From an uncultured Nitrosomonadaceae bacterium (GTDB taxonomy: Bacteria > Pseudomonadota > Gammaproteobacteria > Burkholderiales > Nitrosomonadaceae): a stretch of 64,000 bases of DNA. The position numbers were made by a program, and so were the translations under genes. The notes below the pieces were generated by a model. That model was not told the DNA's origin. It searched no databases and saw nothing but the letters and a program-made list of their open reading frames with translations. Each line of letters begins with the position of its first letter. Positions within the stretch are counted from its first letter, which is position 1. Where the stretch lies: the NCBI GenBank assembly GCA_943787405.1, contig CALSMH010000005.1:1-64000 (forward strand), given 5' to 3'. Below are positions 10,329 through 22,707 of the stretch, piece after piece.

Positions 10329-12245
10329 TTAAACTGAGCCTATCTTTGTAGATATCTCTAATTTAAGACGATCAATCAATGCTTGAATAGTCATTTGACC
10401 AAGATCAGAGCCAGATCTAGTTCGTATTGAAACCGTTTTTGTTTCTACTTCTTTGGCGCCCACAATGATCTGGTAGGGCAGTTTCTGCAAGCTGTGCTCC
10501 CGTATTTTATAGGGTATTTTTTCATTTCTCAAGTCCGCATGTACCCGGATGCCACTACATTTCAGTTTATTTGTTACTTCTTTTGCATAATTTGCTTGTT
10601 TTTCAGAGATATTAAGAACAACTGCTTGGTAAGGCGAAAGCCACAAGGGCAAGGCTCCAGCATGGTTTTCTATGAGTATACCAATGAACCGTTCTAATGA
10701 TCCCAAAATTGCTCGATGAAGCATTACTGGAATTTGGCGAGAGTTATCTTCAGCAACAAATTCTGCTCCCAACCTTTCTGGCATAGAAAAATCAAGCTGT
10801 AAAGTGCCGCATTGCCATAACCTTCCGATGCTATCCTTTAAAGAAAAATCAATTTTTGGGCCATAAAAAGCACCCTCACCTGCTTCTAGTCCCCAGTTAA
10901 GCTTTTTGTGATTTAGCGCTAGTTCCAATGCATTTTCTGCTTCATCCCATTGTTTCTCTGTACCAACCCGCATTTGTGGACGTGTTGATAACTTTACTAG
11001 AATTTCTTTGAAGCCAAAGTCCGTATAAACTTTCTGCAATAGATCAATGAAGCTCACTACCTCGTCTTGTATTTGGGCGCTGGTACAGAAAATATGCGCA
11101 TCATCTTGGGTGAACCCACGCACTCGCATAAGACCATGCAATGCACCTGAAGGTTCATTACGGTGACATGAACCAAATTCTGCTAATCGTAATGGCAAAT
11201 CACGATAACTCTTTAACCCTTGATTAAATACCTGAACATGACCAGGGCAATTCATTGGTTTAATCGCAAAGTTACGTTCTTCCGAATGCGTAGTAAACAT
11301 ATTTTCACGAAAATTCTCCCAATGTCCAGACCGCTCCCATAATGACTTATCAAGTACCTGAGGTGTCCGAATTTCCTGATAGAAATTTTCTTTAAGTATT
11401 TCTCGTATATATTGCTCTACCTGCTGCCAAAGGCTCCATCCTTTAGGGTGCCAAAATACCATACCAGGAGCTTCTTCTTGAATATGAAATAAATCCAATT
11501 GCTTCCCTAGTCTGCGATGATCTCTTTTCTCAGCCTCTTCAAGACGGAGAAGATAAGCGTCCTGATCTTCTTTTTTAGTCCACGCTGTGCCGTAAATTCT
11601 TTGCAGCATTTCATTATTAGAATCTCCGCGCCAATATGCGCCGGCTACTTTCATCAACTTAAAAACCTTAAGCTTAGAAGTTACTGGAACGTGTGGGCCA
11701 CGGCAAAGATCAGTGAAACTTCCTTGCGAATAAAGTGATACTTCCTCATTGCCTGGTATGGCCTCAATAATTTGAGCCTTATAGTGTTCATTCTGGTCTT
11801 TAAAAAACTTAATCGCCTCAGACCTTTCCAAAACCTTACGCTCTATTCTCAAGCCATTTTTACTAATTTCAGACATACGTATTTCAATTGCCTGCAGATC
11901 ATCTAATGTAAAAGGGCGTTTGTAAGAAAAATCATAGTAAAACCCATTTTCGATTACCGGTCCGATCGTGACCTGAGCACCCGGGAATAATTCTTTTACT
12001 GCATGCGCTAGCAAATGTGCGCTAGAATGTCGAATAATTTCTAGCCCGTCCGCATCTTTCTCAGTCACAATAGACAGATCACTATCATCCTTAATGAGGT
12101 CAGATGTGTCTGCTAATTTACCATTTATTTTACCTGCTATCGCTGCCCGCGCTAGTCCAGAACCAATTGACGTCGCAACGTCCATCACCGTTACAGGCTG
12201 ATCAAATTTACGCTCCGAACCATCCGGCAGACGAACAACTGGCAC
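10329..12245 (-). CDS. thrS: threonyl-tRNA synthetase
   Basis: Charges tRNA-Thr and edits mischarged Ser-tRNA. The 638 residues show an N-terminal TGS domain (1-60), the editing domain at about 65-225 with [11 protein letters not shown] and [11 protein letters not shown], a class II catalytic core at about 240-535 ([37 protein letters not shown], and motif 3 around [13 protein letters not shown]), and a C-terminal anticodon-binding domain. The zinc ligands C and H in NCPGH and the later MLHR are present. The start is GTG (12245), preceded by AAGGA. An extended -10 promoter lies about 40 bases upstream, making this the head of the thrS-infC-rpmI-rplT-pheST-ihfA run. Confidence 0.97.
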   Translation of the reverse strand: MPVVRLPDGSERKFDQPVTVMDVATSIGSGLARAAIAGKINGKLADTSDLIKDDSDLSIVTEKDADGLEIIRHSSAHLLAHAVKELFPGAQVTIGPVIENGFYYDFSYKRPFTLDDLQAIEIRMSEISKNGLRIERKVLERSEAIKFFKDQNEHYKAQIIEAIPGNEEVSLYSQGSFTDLCRGPHVPVTSKLKVFKLMKVAGAYWRGDSNNEMLQRIYGTAWTKKEDQDAYLLRLEEAEKRDHRRLGKQLDLFHIQEEAPGMVFWHPKGWSLWQQVEQYIREILKENFYQEIRTPQVLDKSLWERSGHWENFRENMFTTHSEERNFAIKPMNCPGHVQVFNQGLKSYRDLPLRLAEFGSCHRNEPSGALHGLMRVRGFTQDDAHIFCTSAQIQDEVVSFIDLLQKVYTDFGFKEILVKLSTRPQMRVGTEKQWDEAENALELALNHKKLNWGLEAGEGAFYGPKIDFSLKDSIGRLWQCGTLQLDFSMPERLGAEFVAEDNSRQIPVMLHRAILGSLERFIGILIENHAGALPLWLSPYQAVVLNISEKQANYAKEVTNKLKCSGIRVHADLRNEKIPYKIREHSLQKLPYQIIVGAKEVETKTVSIRTRSGSDLGQMTIQALIDRLKLEISTKIGSV

Positions 12246-12282
12246 AGTTTTTTTTCCTTAGAGAAATAAATAGATAGAGAAA

Positions 12283-12291
12283 ATTATACCA
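12283..12291 (-). promoter_or_regulatory. extended -10 promoter for thrS
   Basis: On the minus strand TGGTATAAT gives a perfect -10 hexamer (TATAAT) with the upstream TG of an extended -10. No good -35 hexamer stands 17 bases before it, which agrees with extended -10 promoters not needing one. Transcription would begin around 12275, about 30 bases before the GTG start codon of thrS. Assignment is by pattern only. Confidence 0.6.
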
Positions 12292-12398
12292 GCGAATGTA
12301 ATTTAAGATGCAGATCTTGGGAAAATTGATCAATATTAAATCGCAATAAATATCTCAAATAGCTATTTATTGTTATAAATAGGGCGCCAATATTATTT

Positions 12399-13772
12399 TT
12401 ATAGGTTTATTTCTTTTCTTAAAATATTGGAAATATACTCAGCCCAGCGCTTAACTTTTTGTTTTGATTCGCCCTCTACCATTACCCGTACAAGCGGCTC
12501 GGTCCCAGATGCCCGTATTAATACACGGCCCTTTCTCTCAAGGTCATTTTCAGCCTTTATCTGAGCAGCCTTAACAGATTTAATGGCAAGAAAATCGAAT
12601 CCTTTTGTTGTTTTTATATTGATAAGTTGTTGTGGATAAAGCGTAACACCACGTAGAAGCTCTGCCAGAGTTTTGTTAGTACCTTTCATTGCATACAATA
12701 CCTGTAATGCAGAAATAATCCCATCACCTGTGCTATGCTTGTCAAGGCAAATTATGTGGCCAGACCCTTCTCCTCCCAACTTCCATCCTTTTCTTTGCAA
12801 TAGCTCCAACACATACCTGTCTCCAACTTTAGCACGAGCAAAAGGAACGCCCAGTTTCTTAAAATAGTTTTCTATAGCAAGATTAGTCATTAAAGTGCCT
12901 ACTACCCCACCATTTAGCAAGCCTTCATTTTGGCGGTGTTTAGCTATGATGCAGACTAACTGATCGCCATCGTAGAGCCGGCCTTTATTATCGACCATGA
13001 TTAAACGATCCCCGTCCCCATCAAGCGCAATACCAATATCAGCTTTATGCTTTTTAACAACTTGTTGTAATGTTGCGCTATGCGTGGCGCCGTAATCTTG
13101 ATTAATATTCAGCCCATCAGGCTCGGCCCCAATAAGAACCACATCCGCGCCTAATTCATGCAACACATGACCAGCAATATGGTAAGCCGCTCCATGGGCG
13201 CAATCAACCACGATACGCATGCCATGCAAATCAAAATGATGCGGGAAGGTACTTTTGCAAAATTCTATATAGCGTCCAGGCGCATCATTAACTCGCCTTG
13301 CTTTACCAAGATGAGCAGAAGACATAGATACTAACGGAGCATTTAAGCCATCTTCAATATCTCTTTCAGTCTTATCGGATAATTTATTACCCGAAGAAGA
13401 GAAAAACTTAATACCGTTATCTTCAAATGAATTGTGTGATGCTGAAATGACGATTCCAGCTTGTAATCTAAGCGCACAGGTTAAATAAGCAACGCCCGGG
13501 GTAGGCATAGGACCTGTTAACAGCACATCCACTCCAGCTGCAGACAGACCCGCCTCTAACGCTGACTCTAACATATAGCCTGATATGCGTGTATCTTTCC
13601 CAATCAATACTGCAGGACGCTTATCTTTAGTCAGGCACCTGTCATCTGAAACAAGTACTTTCCCTGCAGAATAACCTAATCGCATAAAGAATTCTGGCGT
13701 GATAGGGCCTTCTCCTACCCTCCCACGTATACCATCAGTTCCGAAAAAAATTTTTGGCAATATAATATCCAT
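12399..13772 (-). CDS. glmM: phosphoglucosamine mutase
   Basis: Interconverts glucosamine-6-phosphate and glucosamine-1-phosphate on the way to UDP-N-acetylglucosamine for peptidoglycan and lipopolysaccharide. Signatures: [12 protein letters not shown] near the front, the phosphoserine loop [19 protein letters not shown] near residue 100, the metal site [11 protein letters not shown] near 245, EGSGHII, and the phosphate-binding [15 protein letters not shown] near the C-terminus. The frame extends two codons upstream to a TTG (13778); the ATG at 13772 is preferred. folP ends about 50 bases upstream, in the common ftsH-folP-glmM order. Confidence 0.96.
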   Translation of the reverse strand: MDIILPKIFFGTDGIRGRVGEGPITPEFFMRLGYSAGKVLVSDDRCLTKDKRPAVLIGKDTRISGYMLESALEAGLSAAGVDVLLTGPMPTPGVAYLTCALRLQAGIVISASHNSFEDNGIKFFSSSGNKLSDKTERDIEDGLNAPLVSMSSAHLGKARRVNDAPGRYIEFCKSTFPHHFDLHGMRIVVDCAHGAAYHIAGHVLHELGADVVLIGAEPDGLNINQDYGATHSATLQQVVKKHKADIGIALDGDGDRLIMVDNKGRLYDGDQLVCIIAKHRQNEGLLNGGVVGTLMTNLAIENYFKKLGVPFARAKVGDRYVLELLQRKGWKLGGEGSGHIICLDKHSTGDGIISALQVLYAMKGTNKTLAELLRGVTLYPQQLINIKTTKGFDFLAIKSVKAAQIKAENDLERKGRVLIRASGTEPLVRVMVEGESKQKVKRWAEYISNILRKEINL

Positions 13773-13822
13773 TAACAATTAAACACATGAAGCTCCTCAG
13801 ACCGTCCTTACCTTATCATTTT

Positions 13823-14644
13823 TTACTCCTGACTAGCTACGGCATTGTAAACTTTAAGAGCATCTTTTGTTGCTTTTACATCATGTACCCGTAGAATTCT
13901 AGCGCCATTGATTGCCGCCAGTAAGGCTGCCGAAACACTGGAAAAGACCAAATCATCCTTTTTGTTTCTAGTAATCTCCCTTAACATAGATTTACGCGAT
14001 AGCCCTACCAAAATAGGCGTACCCATATCTGCAAATTGATCAAGATATCGTAGTAATTTAAGATTATGTTTCAGAGTTTTACCAAATCCAAATCCAGGGT
14101 CTATTATTATTCGCTCTCGCACTATTCCTGCAGCTTCCATTACATCTATACGTTGCCGTAAAAAATCTTTTATTTCTACTATTACATCCTTATATTGAGG
14201 ATCTGACTGCATATATTTTGGTTTTCCTTGCATATGTACTAGGCATACTGTTACACCACCATCTGCCACGACTTCAAGTGCTCCCGGTGACTGCAAAGCA
14301 TTAATGTCATTAATCATAGTTGCGCCAGCTTTTATCGTTGCACGCATCACTTCTGGCTTGGAAGTATCAACAGAAAGCGGGATTCCTTTGCTTTCTAGGG
14401 CTTGCACTACAGGGAGGACACGACGCAATTCTTCTTCAACACTTACAGAGGCACTACCAGGTCGAGTTGATTCTCCACCAATATCCAGAATGTCTGCGCC
14501 CTCCTCAATCAATCGCACAGCATGAAGTACGGCAGCATCGGTAGAAGCGTACAAGCCGCCATCAGAGAATGAGTCAGGTGTTATGTTCAAAATTCCCATC
14601 ACAAGAGGAGTGCTATGAGAAGAAAACTCTAGAAATTTTTGCAA
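13823..14644 (-). CDS. folP: dihydropteroate synthase
   Basis: Condenses p-aminobenzoate with the pterin pyrophosphate in folate synthesis and is the sulfonamide target. The 273-residue TIM barrel shows MGILNITPDSFSDGG at residues 16-30, GADILDIGGESTRPG at 53-67, TMINDINAL, VCLVHMQG, and IDPGFGFGKTLKHNL near 180-195, all canonical. The start is a TTG (14644) with no strong ribosome site, so the exact first codon is less certain. It lies between ftsH and glmM, which is standard in Proteobacteria. The 147 bases after ftsH contain no clear terminator. Confidence 0.95.
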   Translation of the reverse strand: MQKFLEFSSHSTPLVMGILNITPDSFSDGGLYASTDAAVLHAVRLIEEGADILDIGGESTRPGSASVSVEEELRRVLPVVQALESKGIPLSVDTSKPEVMRATIKAGATMINDINALQSPGALEVVADGGVTVCLVHMQGKPKYMQSDPQYKDVIVEIKDFLRQRIDVMEAAGIVRERIIIDPGFGFGKTLKHNLKLLRYLDQFADMGTPILVGLSRKSMLREITRNKKDDLVFSSVSAALLAAINGARILRVHDVKATKDALKVYNAVASQE

Positions 14645-14791
14645 TGGAGGAACCTAGATCAGACTCGGGTAACATAAGATTTTACAATCCCATACTACCC
14701 GAATTTTATCTCTCTAATTATTGATGAGGGTCTATAAAATAGACAACTGCTATAACAGGCAGCAAGTTTCATACCCTAATTCTAATCCTTA

Positions 14792-16750
14792 TTATGCTTC
14801 CGGTGCAGGAGCTGCGGGAGCCTTAGGAGCTTTAGGAGCTTTAGGAGCTTTAGGAGCCTCAGTAGCCTCAGTAGCCTCAGTAGCTTCTGCAGGTGATCCG
14901 GGTGGCGCTGGATCATCTTTCGGTGGAACTGGTGAGGATTGTGCTGGTTTTGGTGGGCGTGGGTCACGACCATCCATAATATCTCCGATTTGATCGGAAT
15001 TTATGGTTTCCCATTCCAGCAAAGCTTTCGCCATAACCTCTATTTTTTCTCTGTTTTCTTCAATCAATTTACGAGCAATAGCGTACTGTTGGTCTATTAT
15101 GCGACGAACTTCTTCATCCACGTTTTTCATCGTGGCTTCACTCATATTATTACTAGCGATCATGGGGTTATAAGCTTCGCCCTGATTGTCTCCATAAACC
15201 ATTGGACCAAGTGATTCAGACATACCCCATTGAGTAACCATATTCCTAGCCATCTGTGTAGCGCGCTCAAAATCATTAGATGCGCCAGTGGTCATCTGCT
15301 TCATAAATACCTCTTCGGCAATACGTCCGCCAAATAATACGGCTATAGTTTGAAGTATCTCTTCACGATCCATGCTGAAACGATCTTCAACAGGCAATTG
15401 CATTGTTACACCCAACGCGCGCCCCCGTGGAATAATGGTGACTTTATGCACTGGGTCAGTTTTAGGAAGAAGCTCCGCTACCACAGCGTGTCCAGATTCA
15501 TGATAAGCAGTATTACGTTTTTCTTGTTCTGGCATTATCATTGAACGTCGTTCTGTACCCATAAATATCTTGTCTTTCGCCTTCTCAAAATCTTCCATAT
15601 CCACGAGTCTTTTGTTAGCCCGTGCCGCAAATAGTGCCGCTTCATTTACCAAATTTGCTAAATCAGCACCAGACATTCCGGGTGTACCTCGTGCAATAAT
15701 ATCTGCACAAACATCAGGATGAAGTGGCACTTTCCGCATATGGACATGAAGAATCTGTTCGCGTCCACGGATATCAGGTAACGGAACTGTCACTTGTCGA
15801 TCGAATCGACCGGGACGTAGCAACGCCTCATCAAGAACATCAGCACGGTTAGTCGCTGCTATTACAATCACACCAGCTGTACCCTCAAAACCGTCCATTT
15901 CAACTAATAGCGCATTTAAAGTTTGTTCTCTCTCATCGTTACCCCCACCCATTCCTGAGCCACGTTTGCGGCCAACCGCATCGATCTCATCGATAAAAAT
16001 AATGCAAGGAGAGCTTTTCTTAGCTTGCTCAAACATATCTCGTACCCGTGCAGCACCTACTCCAACGAACATTTCAACAAAGTCTGATCCTGAGATAGTG
16101 AAGAAAGGTACCTTTGCTTCACCTGCAACTGCACGTGCCAACAAGGTTTTACCTGTACCTGGACTGCCAACCATTAATACGCCACGCGGAATATGACCAC
16201 CAAGTTTCTGGAATTTGGTTGGATCACGTAGAAATTCGACTAATTCTGATACTTCTTCTTTAGCTTCTTCACAACCGGCCACGTCGGCAAACGTTACATC
16301 ATTACTATTCTCATCCAACACACGAGCCTTACTCTTACCGAATGAGAAGGCGCCGCCACCTTTCCCACCGCCCTGCATTTGACGCATGAAGAAAATCCAC
16401 ACACCTATTAGCAATAACATTGGGAACCATGATACAAAGATATTCATCAATACTGATGGCTCTTCATCAGGCTTAGCTTCAACGACCACACCTGCTTTAA
16501 GCAAATCACTTACCATCCAAGGATCAGATGGAGAGTACGTGGTAAACCTTCTCCCATCCGCTTTGATACCTTTTAGCGTACGTCCTTCGATAGTCACCTT
16601 AGCTATTCTGCCTCGGTTCACCTCATCGATGAACTGAGAATACTCCATTGGAGCCTGTGTAGTTTGACGCGTACTGAATTGATTAAACACCGTCATTAAT
16701 ACCAGCGCAATCACTAGCCAAATAACCATGTTTTTAACGAGATTGTTCAA
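14792..16750 (-). CDS. ftsH: ATP-dependent zinc metalloprotease FtsH
   Basis: Inner-membrane AAA+ protease that degrades misfolded membrane proteins and short-lived regulators. Order: a first membrane helix at about 5-24, a periplasmic domain at about 30-100, a second helix at about 102-122, the AAA module with Walker A GSPGTGKT (195-202) and Walker B IIFIDEID near 250, the SRH stretch [19 protein letters not shown], and the zinc site HESGH (417-421). The start is TTG (16750) with GGAG six bases upstream, giving the expected membrane-anchor N-terminus. Unusually, the last 55 residues form a Pro/Ala-rich tail with tandem TEA and APK triplets, produced by a 9-bp DNA repeat. Confidence 0.96.
   Translation of the reverse strand: MNNLVKNMVIWLVIALVLMTVFNQFSTRQTTQAPMEYSQFIDEVNRGRIAKVTIEGRTLKGIKADGRRFTTYSPSDPWMVSDLLKAGVVVEAKPDEEPSVLMNIFVSWFPMLLLIGVWIFFMRQMQGGGKGGGAFSFGKSKARVLDENSNDVTFADVAGCEEAKEEVSELVEFLRDPTKFQKLGGHIPRGVLMVGSPGTGKTLLARAVAGEAKVPFFTISGSDFVEMFVGVGAARVRDMFEQAKKSSPCIIFIDEIDAVGRKRGSGMGGGNDEREQTLNALLVEMDGFEGTAGVIVIAATNRADVLDEALLRPGRFDRQVTVPLPDIRGREQILHVHMRKVPLHPDVCADIIARGTPGMSGADLANLVNEAALFAARANKRLVDMEDFEKAKDKIFMGTERRSMIMPEQEKRNTAYHESGHAVVAELLPKTDPVHKVTIIPRGRALGVTMQLPVEDRFSMDREEILQTIAVLFGGRIAEEVFMKQMTTGASNDFERATQMARNMVTQWGMSESLGPMVYGDNQGEAYNPMIASNNMSEATMKNVDEEVRRIIDQQYAIARKLIEENREKIEVMAKALLEWETINSDQIGDIMDGRDPRPPKPAQSSPVPPKDDPAPPGSPAEATEATEATEAPKAPKAPKAPKAPAAPAPEA
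14823..14885. repeat. 9-bp tandem repeat in the 3' end of ftsH
   Basis: Seven 9-base units lie in a row: four of TTAGGAGC(T/C), then three of TCAGTAGC(C/T). They are read on the minus strand as APK and TEA triplets in the FtsH tail. Units are nearly identical within each block, suggesting recent slippage. Each gain or loss would change the protein by three residues and keep the frame. Confidence 0.9.
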
Positions 16751-16867
16751 GATAGCTCCTTGGGTTGCCCCGTGAAAATTCTTAATCTCCTATTTTAAAC
16801 CCATTCGTAGATTTAAAACAGAGAGCGTATTAACCTGAAGTACGTCCCACCTTATTAGAGTGAGTGG

Positions 16868-17497
16868 CTACGGTACTCCCCCATGTTTCTTTAGTCCCAG
16901 TAAATATATTTCGTTACTGCGACCACGTGACGCCTTAGGTTTTCGTGTCACCACCTTTTTAAATGACATACGCATGGCCTTCATAAACTGCTCAAAACCG
17001 CAACCTTGGAATACTTTGACTAAAAAATTACCGTCAGAGTTCAACTGTGCCATTGAAAATTCCAAAGCCAATTCAGCTAAATACATACAGCGTGCTTGGT
17101 CACTTATCGCTATACCAGTTATATTGGGTGACATATCAGAAATAACAAGATCAACAGGCCTTTCCCCAAGATTTTTCCTTAGCTCAGTCAAGGTAGACTC
17201 TTCTTCGAAATCGCCCCGTATAAATGTAACACTAGGTAATGGCTTCATTTCCAATACATCAAGTGAGAATACCCTGCCACTCAATCCTACTTTATTAGCT
17301 GCCACCTGAGACCAGCCACCAGGCGTTGCACCCAGATCTATTACAGTCATTCCGAGCTTTAGTAAGTTCTCACGCTCAGAAATTTCTATCAACTTATATG
17401 CAGCACGTGAACGATAACCTTCTTTTTTTGCTTGTCTCACGTAGAAATCATTTACGTGATCTTTCATCCAAGCCTTACTGGATTTTATTTTCTTCAT
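16868..17497 (-). CDS. rlmE: 23S rRNA 2'-O-ribose methyltransferase (U2552)
   Basis: Methylates the ribose of U2552 in the 23S A-loop late in 50S assembly. The 209 residues show RSRAAYKLIEI near 28-38, the SAM motif VIDLGATPGGWSQVA near 53-67, LVISDMSPNITG near 120, and FLVKVFQGCGFEQF near 160, which carry the K-D-K-E set expected of the family. The order rlmE-ftsH is conserved in Proteobacteria. The small RNA-binding gene yhbY, often encoded next to it on the opposite strand, is not found in the 137 bases upstream. The ATG at 17497 is preceded by a palindromic TCTAGATCATCTAGA. Confidence 0.93.
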   Translation of the reverse strand: MKKIKSSKAWMKDHVNDFYVRQAKKEGYRSRAAYKLIEISERENLLKLGMTVIDLGATPGGWSQVAANKVGLSGRVFSLDVLEMKPLPSVTFIRGDFEEESTLTELRKNLGERPVDLVISDMSPNITGIAISDQARCMYLAELALEFSMAQLNSDGNFLVKVFQGCGFEQFMKAMRMSFKKVVTRKPKASRGRSNEIYLLGLKKHGGVP

Positions 17498-17634
17498 CTA
17501 GATGATCTAGATTTTTTGAAAAAACTCATATTAATTTTCCCAACAAATTTTATTTTCTATATTTATTTGGTACATTAATACAGAGAATTAATTGAGAATT
17601 TTGATAGTAAAAATCAGATAAAAATTGTATGGCT

Positions 17635-18111
17635 CTATATATATTTTACATTGAGAATCTCATACTCTCTTGTTCCACCTGGAGCCATGACCTCTGCCAT
17701 ATCACCTTGATACTTACCAATTAAAGCACGAGAAATAGGTGAGCTGACAGAAATTTTCCCTTGCTTTATATCAGCCTCATCATCACCGACTATTTGGTAA
17801 GTCACAGTCGTGTCATTAGTTATATCCTCAAGATCAATCGTAGCACCAAATACACAAGCCCCATCAGCATCAAGTTGTGCCGGATTAATGATTTGCGCAT
17901 TAGAAAGCTTGCTTTCTAAGTCAGCAATACGCCCCTCGACAAACCCTTGCTTTTCTTTTGCAGCGTCATATTCTGCATTTTCTGAAAGGTCCCCATGTGA
18001 GCGTGCTTCAGCAATAGCCGCAATGACCGCCGGGCGCTCCACCGTTTTCATTTCGTGCAGTTCAACACGTAATTTTTCCGCACCGATCTCTGTTAATGGA
18101 ATTGTACTCAT
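17635..18111 (-). CDS. greA: transcription elongation factor GreA
   Basis: Binds the secondary channel of RNA polymerase and stimulates cleavage of backtracked RNA. The 158 residues form an N-terminal coiled coil (about 1-75) with the acidic tip [16 protein letters not shown], and a C-terminal globular FKBP-like domain (about 80-158, including [18 protein letters not shown]). The length is normal. It lies about 117 bases downstream of carB, so carAB-greA may be cotranscribed, as seen elsewhere in Proteobacteria. The start is the ATG at 18111. Confidence 0.95.
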   Translation of the reverse strand: MSTIPLTEIGAEKLRVELHEMKTVERPAVIAAIAEARSHGDLSENAEYDAAKEKQGFVEGRIADLESKLSNAQIINPAQLDADGACVFGATIDLEDITNDTTVTYQIVGDDEADIKQGKISVSSPISRALIGKYQGDMAEVMAPGGTREYEILNVKYI

Positions 18112-18228
18112 AGATCTATTCTCTTTAGTTATTTTCTATATTTTAATTGCTGCTCTATTATATGTTTTTAGCGGGTCCTGATTTTTTAATATTGAAGACA
18201 GTATAATTTCTGTCCACAATTACAAGCA

Positions 18229-21200
18229 CTAATGAGGTAACTCAGATTTAATTAATTTATGTAACTTTTGTAAATCATAAACCTTTAATTCCCTTATATT
18301 AGCCATACCAATGCATGCAGCACGCGCACCCGCTAATGTAGTAAAGTAAGTTACCCTTGCTTGCAGTACGGCATGACGAATCGAATATGAATCCTGAACT
18401 GCACTCCGCTTGTCCCCTACTGTATTAATAATTAATTTTATTTCCCCATTTTTAATCATATCAACAATGTGAGGACGCCCTTCTTTTACTTTGTTTACTG
18501 AAACAACTTCGAGCCCAGCTTTGGATAATGCAGATGCGGTACCACGTGTAGCATAAAGGGTGAATCCCAGTTCTGCAAGTTTGCGGGCAATCTCCACTGC
18601 GGGAAGCCTGTCTGATTTACGTACACTGATAAAAATCTTTCCCTTTGTAGGTAATTTCACACCCGCTGCAAGCTGAGACTTTACAAATGCTTCTGCAAAA
18701 GTGCAACCCACTCCCATTACCTCACCAGTAGATTTCATTTCTGGTCCCAATATAGTGTCAACACCGGGAAATTTAATAAATGGAAAAACAGCTTCTTTAA
18801 CAGAATAATAAGAGGGAACTACTTCTTTACTTAGACCTTGCTGAGGGAGGGTTGTCCCAACCATACAGCGAGCTGCAATTTTTGCTAATTGCAATCCAAT
18901 AGCTTTGGATACAAAGGGAACAGTACGTGACGCTCTTGGATTTACTTCGAGTACATATACGACATCACCCTGAATGGCGAACTGTACGTTCATTAAGCCG
19001 ACCACCTGAAGAGCTCTGGCCATGGCTGCAGTTTGCCTATTTAATTCATCTTTCATAGCAGATGACAGACTGAATGGGGGTAGTGAGCAGGCGGAATCAC
19101 CTGAATGCACACCTGCCTGTTCAATGTGCTCCATGACACCACCTATTAATACATTTTTACCATCACAGATTGCATCCACATCTACTTCAATTGCATTGTT
19201 TAGAAAATGATCCAATAAGACTGGTGAGTCGTGTGACACTTTAACTGCTTCACGCATATATCGCTCAAGATCAAGCTTCTCATGAATTATCTCCATAGCG
19301 CGCCCACCCAGAACATAACTTGGACGTACTACCAATGGATAGCCAATCTCATCAGCAGCAGCCAGCGCAGCTGTGTAGTCACGTGCAGTACGATTAACGG
19401 GTTGCTTTAATCTAAGCTGATGCAACAGTTTTTGGAAGCGCTCTCGGTCTTCCGCACAATCTATCATGTCTGGGCTGGTACCAATGATTGGAACCCCGTT
19501 TGCCTCAAGATCGCGAGCTAATTTTAATGGCGTTTGCCCACCATATTGAATAATTACTCCGAAAGGCTTCTCTAGCTCAACAATTTCAAGCACGTCTTCC
19601 AAAGTTAATGGTTCAAAATATAGGCGATCAGAAGTATCGTAATCAGTTGAAACTGTTTCTGGATTGCAATTTACCATTATTGTCTCAAAGCCATCTTCCC
19701 GCAAAGCTAATGCAGCATGGACACAACAGTAATCAAACTCAATACCTTGTCCGATTCGATTGGGCCCCCCACCCAACACGATTATTTTTTTTCTGTCGGT
19801 AGGTACTGCTTCACATTCCTCTTCATAAGTTGAATACATATAGGCAGTGTGAGTAGCAAATTCAGCTGCACATGTGTCTACCCGTTTGTAAACGGGGCGA
19901 ATGTTGTGCCGATGCCGCTCATTACGAACCACAGTTTGTTCAGTATTCATTAATTTTGCTAAGCGTTTATCAGAAAAACCGCTACGTTTTAATTTGAACA
20001 ATTCGCTCGGATCAATTTTGACTATCACTTTATCAGCAAGTGCTTTCTCTTGTTTAACTAGGTCTTCTATTTGCACCAGGAACCATGGATCAATTTTTGT
20101 TAGCGCATGAACTTCCTTAAGCTCCATTCCGCAACGGAACGCATCAGCTATATACCAGATACGCTCTGGACCGGGATCGCCCAGTTCAGTTTCAATTATT
20201 TCAATATCGGTTGTTTTTTCTCCCAAGCCGTCGGAGCCTGTTTCCAGCCCTCGAAGAGCTTTCTGGAACGACTCCTGAAAAGTACGACCAATCGCCATAA
20301 CCTCTCCAACTGATTTCATTTGTGTTGTTAAACGATCATTGGCCTGTGGGAATTTCTCGAAAGCGAAACGTGGAATTTTGGTAACCACATAGTCTATAGC
20401 TGGCTCGAATGAAACTGGAGTTGCTTCATTAGTAATATCATTCTTTAGCTCGTCTAGCGTATAGCCTATCGCAAGCTTCGATGCTACTTTAGCAATCGGG
20501 AAACCAGTCGCCTTTGACGCTAAGGCAGAGGAACGAGAAACTCGTGGATTCATCTCAATTACAAGTATACGACCATCCTCAGGATTAATCGCAAATTGTA
20601 CATTTGATCCGCCGGTTTCCACGCCAATCTCTCGTAACACCGCAATTGAGGCGTTACGCATGATTTGGTACTCTTTGTCCGTAAGGGTCTGCGCCGGAGC
20701 AACTGTAATTGAGTCACCCGTATGGACTCCCATAGGATCAATATTCTCGATAGCACATACAATAATGCAATTGTCTAATTTATCTCGTACCACTTCCATT
20801 TCAAATTCTTTCCAGCCAATTACTGATTCCTCTATCAGTAATTCTTTAGTTGGAGAGGCTTCCAGCCCATGTTCACAAATACTAAGAAATTCTTCTCGGT
20901 TGTAAGCAATACCCCCCCCGCTACCACCCATAGTAAAGGAAGGACGAACTATAGTTGGGTAGCCAACCATTGCTTGTACCTGTAATGCTTCTTCAAGGCT
21001 ATGGGCAATCGCAGAACGCGCAGAATTTAAATTAATATTCTTCATGGCTTTTTTAAATTTCTCACGATCCTCAGCCTTATCAATGGCTTCACGTGATGCG
21101 CCAATCAATTCCACATTATAATTTTTTAGTACGCCATGCTTAGCTAAATCAAGAGCGCAGTTCAGTGCAGTTTGTCCACCCATTGTAGGAAGTAATGCGT

Positions 21201-21450
21201 CAGGACGTTCGGTAGCAATTATTTTTTCTACCACCTGCCACGTAATCGGTTCGATGTACGTAGAATCCGCCATTTCTGGGTCAGTCATTATTGTAGCTGG
21301 ATTGGAGTTTACTAAAATTACCCGATAGCCCTCCTCACGAAGGGCCTTACATGCCTGCGCGCCAGAATAATCAAATTCACATGCCTGACCAATAATAATT
21401 GGCCCTGCCCCAATAATAAGAATAGAACTAATATCTTTACGTTTAGGCAT
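18229..21450 (-). CDS. carB: carbamoyl-phosphate synthase large subunit
   Basis: Makes carbamoyl phosphate from ammonia, bicarbonate and two ATP for pyrimidine and arginine synthesis. The 1073 residues contain two homologous ATP-grasp halves, each with its own ATP-binding motif ([21 protein letters not shown] at the front and [20 protein letters not shown] near 560), an oligomerisation domain between them, and a C-terminal MGS-like allosteric domain at about 935-1073 ([22 protein letters not shown]). Length and domains are complete. It follows carA by 68 bases. A glycine run near residue 180 is written with eight consecutive G bases, so base calls there deserve care. Confidence 0.97.
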   Translation of the reverse strand: MPKRKDISSILIIGAGPIIIGQACEFDYSGAQACKALREEGYRVILVNSNPATIMTDPEMADSTYIEPITWQVVEKIIATERPDALLPTMGGQTALNCALDLAKHGVLKNYNVELIGASREAIDKAEDREKFKKAMKNINLNSARSAIAHSLEEALQVQAMVGYPTIVRPSFTMGGSGGGIAYNREEFLSICEHGLEASPTKELLIEESVIGWKEFEMEVVRDKLDNCIIVCAIENIDPMGVHTGDSITVAPAQTLTDKEYQIMRNASIAVLREIGVETGGSNVQFAINPEDGRILVIEMNPRVSRSSALASKATGFPIAKVASKLAIGYTLDELKNDITNEATPVSFEPAIDYVVTKIPRFAFEKFPQANDRLTTQMKSVGEVMAIGRTFQESFQKALRGLETGSDGLGEKTTDIEIIETELGDPGPERIWYIADAFRCGMELKEVHALTKIDPWFLVQIEDLVKQEKALADKVIVKIDPSELFKLKRSGFSDKRLAKLMNTEQTVVRNERHRHNIRPVYKRVDTCAAEFATHTAYMYSTYEEECEAVPTDRKKIIVLGGGPNRIGQGIEFDYCCVHAALALREDGFETIMVNCNPETVSTDYDTSDRLYFEPLTLEDVLEIVELEKPFGVIIQYGGQTPLKLARDLEANGVPIIGTSPDMIDCAEDRERFQKLLHQLRLKQPVNRTARDYTAALAAADEIGYPLVVRPSYVLGGRAMEIIHEKLDLERYMREAVKVSHDSPVLLDHFLNNAIEVDVDAICDGKNVLIGGVMEHIEQAGVHSGDSACSLPPFSLSSAMKDELNRQTAAMARALQVVGLMNVQFAIQGDVVYVLEVNPRASRTVPFVSKAIGLQLAKIAARCMVGTTLPQQGLSKEVVPSYYSVKEAVFPFIKFPGVDTILGPEMKSTGEVMGVGCTFAEAFVKSQLAAGVKLPTKGKIFISVRKSDRLPAVEIARKLAELGFTLYATRGTASALSKAGLEVVSVNKVKEGRPHIVDMIKNGEIKLIINTVGDKRSAVQDSYSIRHAVLQARVTYFTTLAGARAACIGMANIRELKVYDLQKLHKLIKSELPH

Positions 21451-21518
21451 ATTTTTTAACTACAATCTTGTGAAAACATGAAACATTCCAATAGATATTT
21501 TTTATACGCACCCAAATA

Positions 21519-22673
21519 CTATTGCTTAATTTGGTTTTTTTTGTTCTCGATTATTTTGACAAAACGGTCAAATAAATGGTCTACATCGTGTGGGCCAGGG
21601 CTCGCTTCCGGGTGCCCCTGAAAGGAAAATGCCAGTTGGCCAATTAATTCAATTCCTTGCAAACTACCGTCAAACAATGACAAATGCGTAATTTTTATAT
21701 TTTTCGGCAGGGTTTTGGCATCTATTGCAAAGCCATGGTTCTGACTAGAAATCATAACTCTTTTGGTATCCAGATCCTGGACTGGATGGTTAGCGCCATG
21801 ATGACCAAATTTCATTTTTATTGTTTTGGCGCCGATTGCAAGCCCTAATAGCTGATGCCCTAAGCAGATGCCAAGAATTGGCATCTCTTTCTCAAGTAGC
21901 TTTTTAATCGTTTCAATTGCATAATCGCAGGGCTTTGGATCTCCCGGTCCATTGGAAAGAAATACACCATCCGGTTTTAAAGCAGAAATTTCATCAACTG
22001 ATGTTTGAGCAGGAACAACTGTAACTCTACAATTTCTCTGCGCTAATTTTCTTAAAATACTTTGTTTAATACCAAAATCTAAAGCGACAATATGCAAATG
22101 AAAATTTTTCTTTTTCCGGCAATTCTGTCCTAGCTCTTTTACACCCTCTACCCATTCATAAGGCTGACTGCAGCTTACTACTTTAGCAAGATCCATTCCG
22201 GCTAGGCCAGGAAATTCATTAGCTTGCTTTAAGGCTTCAGACTCATCTACCTTCCCCGCCATAAGGCAGCCAGATTGTGCGCCTTTTTCACGTAAGATAC
22301 GCGTAAGTTTACGCGTATCTATTTCTGCAATAGCAACTACACCATGTTCTTTAAGGTACTCGGATAATGTCTGAGTTTTACGCCAATTACTAGCAACAAG
22401 TGGCAGATCACGAATTACCAATCCTGCAGCATGAATCTTATTTATTTTACCCGATTCAACGTCGTCCAAGTTGATGCCCGTATTACCAATATGCGGGTAA
22501 GTCAGCGTGACAATTTGTTTAGAGTATGATGGATCAGTAAGGATCTCCTGATATCCGGTCATAGCTGTATTAAAAACTACTTCACCCGTACTAATACCCT
22601 CCGCTCCAATTGATATTCCGCGAAGAATAGTGCCGTCAGCAAATACAAGAACGGCAGGTAAGCGTTGTGGCAC
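21519..22673 (-). CDS. carA: carbamoyl-phosphate synthase small subunit
   Basis: Glutamine amidotransferase subunit feeding ammonia to CarB. The 384 residues have the N-terminal CPS small-chain domain ([22 protein letters not shown] near 30-50) and a class I glutaminase domain at about 195-370 with the nucleophile loop [13 protein letters not shown], then [10 protein letters not shown] and the catalytic [13 protein letters not shown]. The start is GTG (22673) with AAGGAG eight bases upstream. A well-matched sigma-70 promoter and a leader hairpin precede it, so carAB has its own control region. Confidence 0.97.
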   Translation of the reverse strand: MPQRLPAVLVFADGTILRGISIGAEGISTGEVVFNTAMTGYQEILTDPSYSKQIVTLTYPHIGNTGINLDDVESGKINKIHAAGLVIRDLPLVASNWRKTQTLSEYLKEHGVVAIAEIDTRKLTRILREKGAQSGCLMAGKVDESEALKQANEFPGLAGMDLAKVVSCSQPYEWVEGVKELGQNCRKKKNFHLHIVALDFGIKQSILRKLAQRNCRVTVVPAQTSVDEISALKPDGVFLSNGPGDPKPCDYAIETIKKLLEKEMPILGICLGHQLLGLAIGAKTIKMKFGHHGANHPVQDLDTKRVMISSQNHGFAIDAKTLPKNIKITHLSLFDGSLQGIELIGQLAFSFQGHPEASPGPHDVDHLFDRFVKIIENKKNQIKQ

Positions 22674-22707
22674 TGAAGACTCCTTGAGAGTTCTATCCGG
22701 ACGTGGA

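Noticed and set aside
14721-14993. A plus-strand Gly/Ala-rich frame opposite the ftsH tail
   Set aside because: It is the antisense reading of the 9-bp repeat in ftsH; FtsH on the minus strand explains the region.
20920-20930. A run of eight C bases within carB (plus strand)
   Set aside because: It encodes the conserved glycine-rich loop of the first ATP-grasp domain (Gly codons), so sequence constraint explains it; it is not treated as a phase-variation tract.
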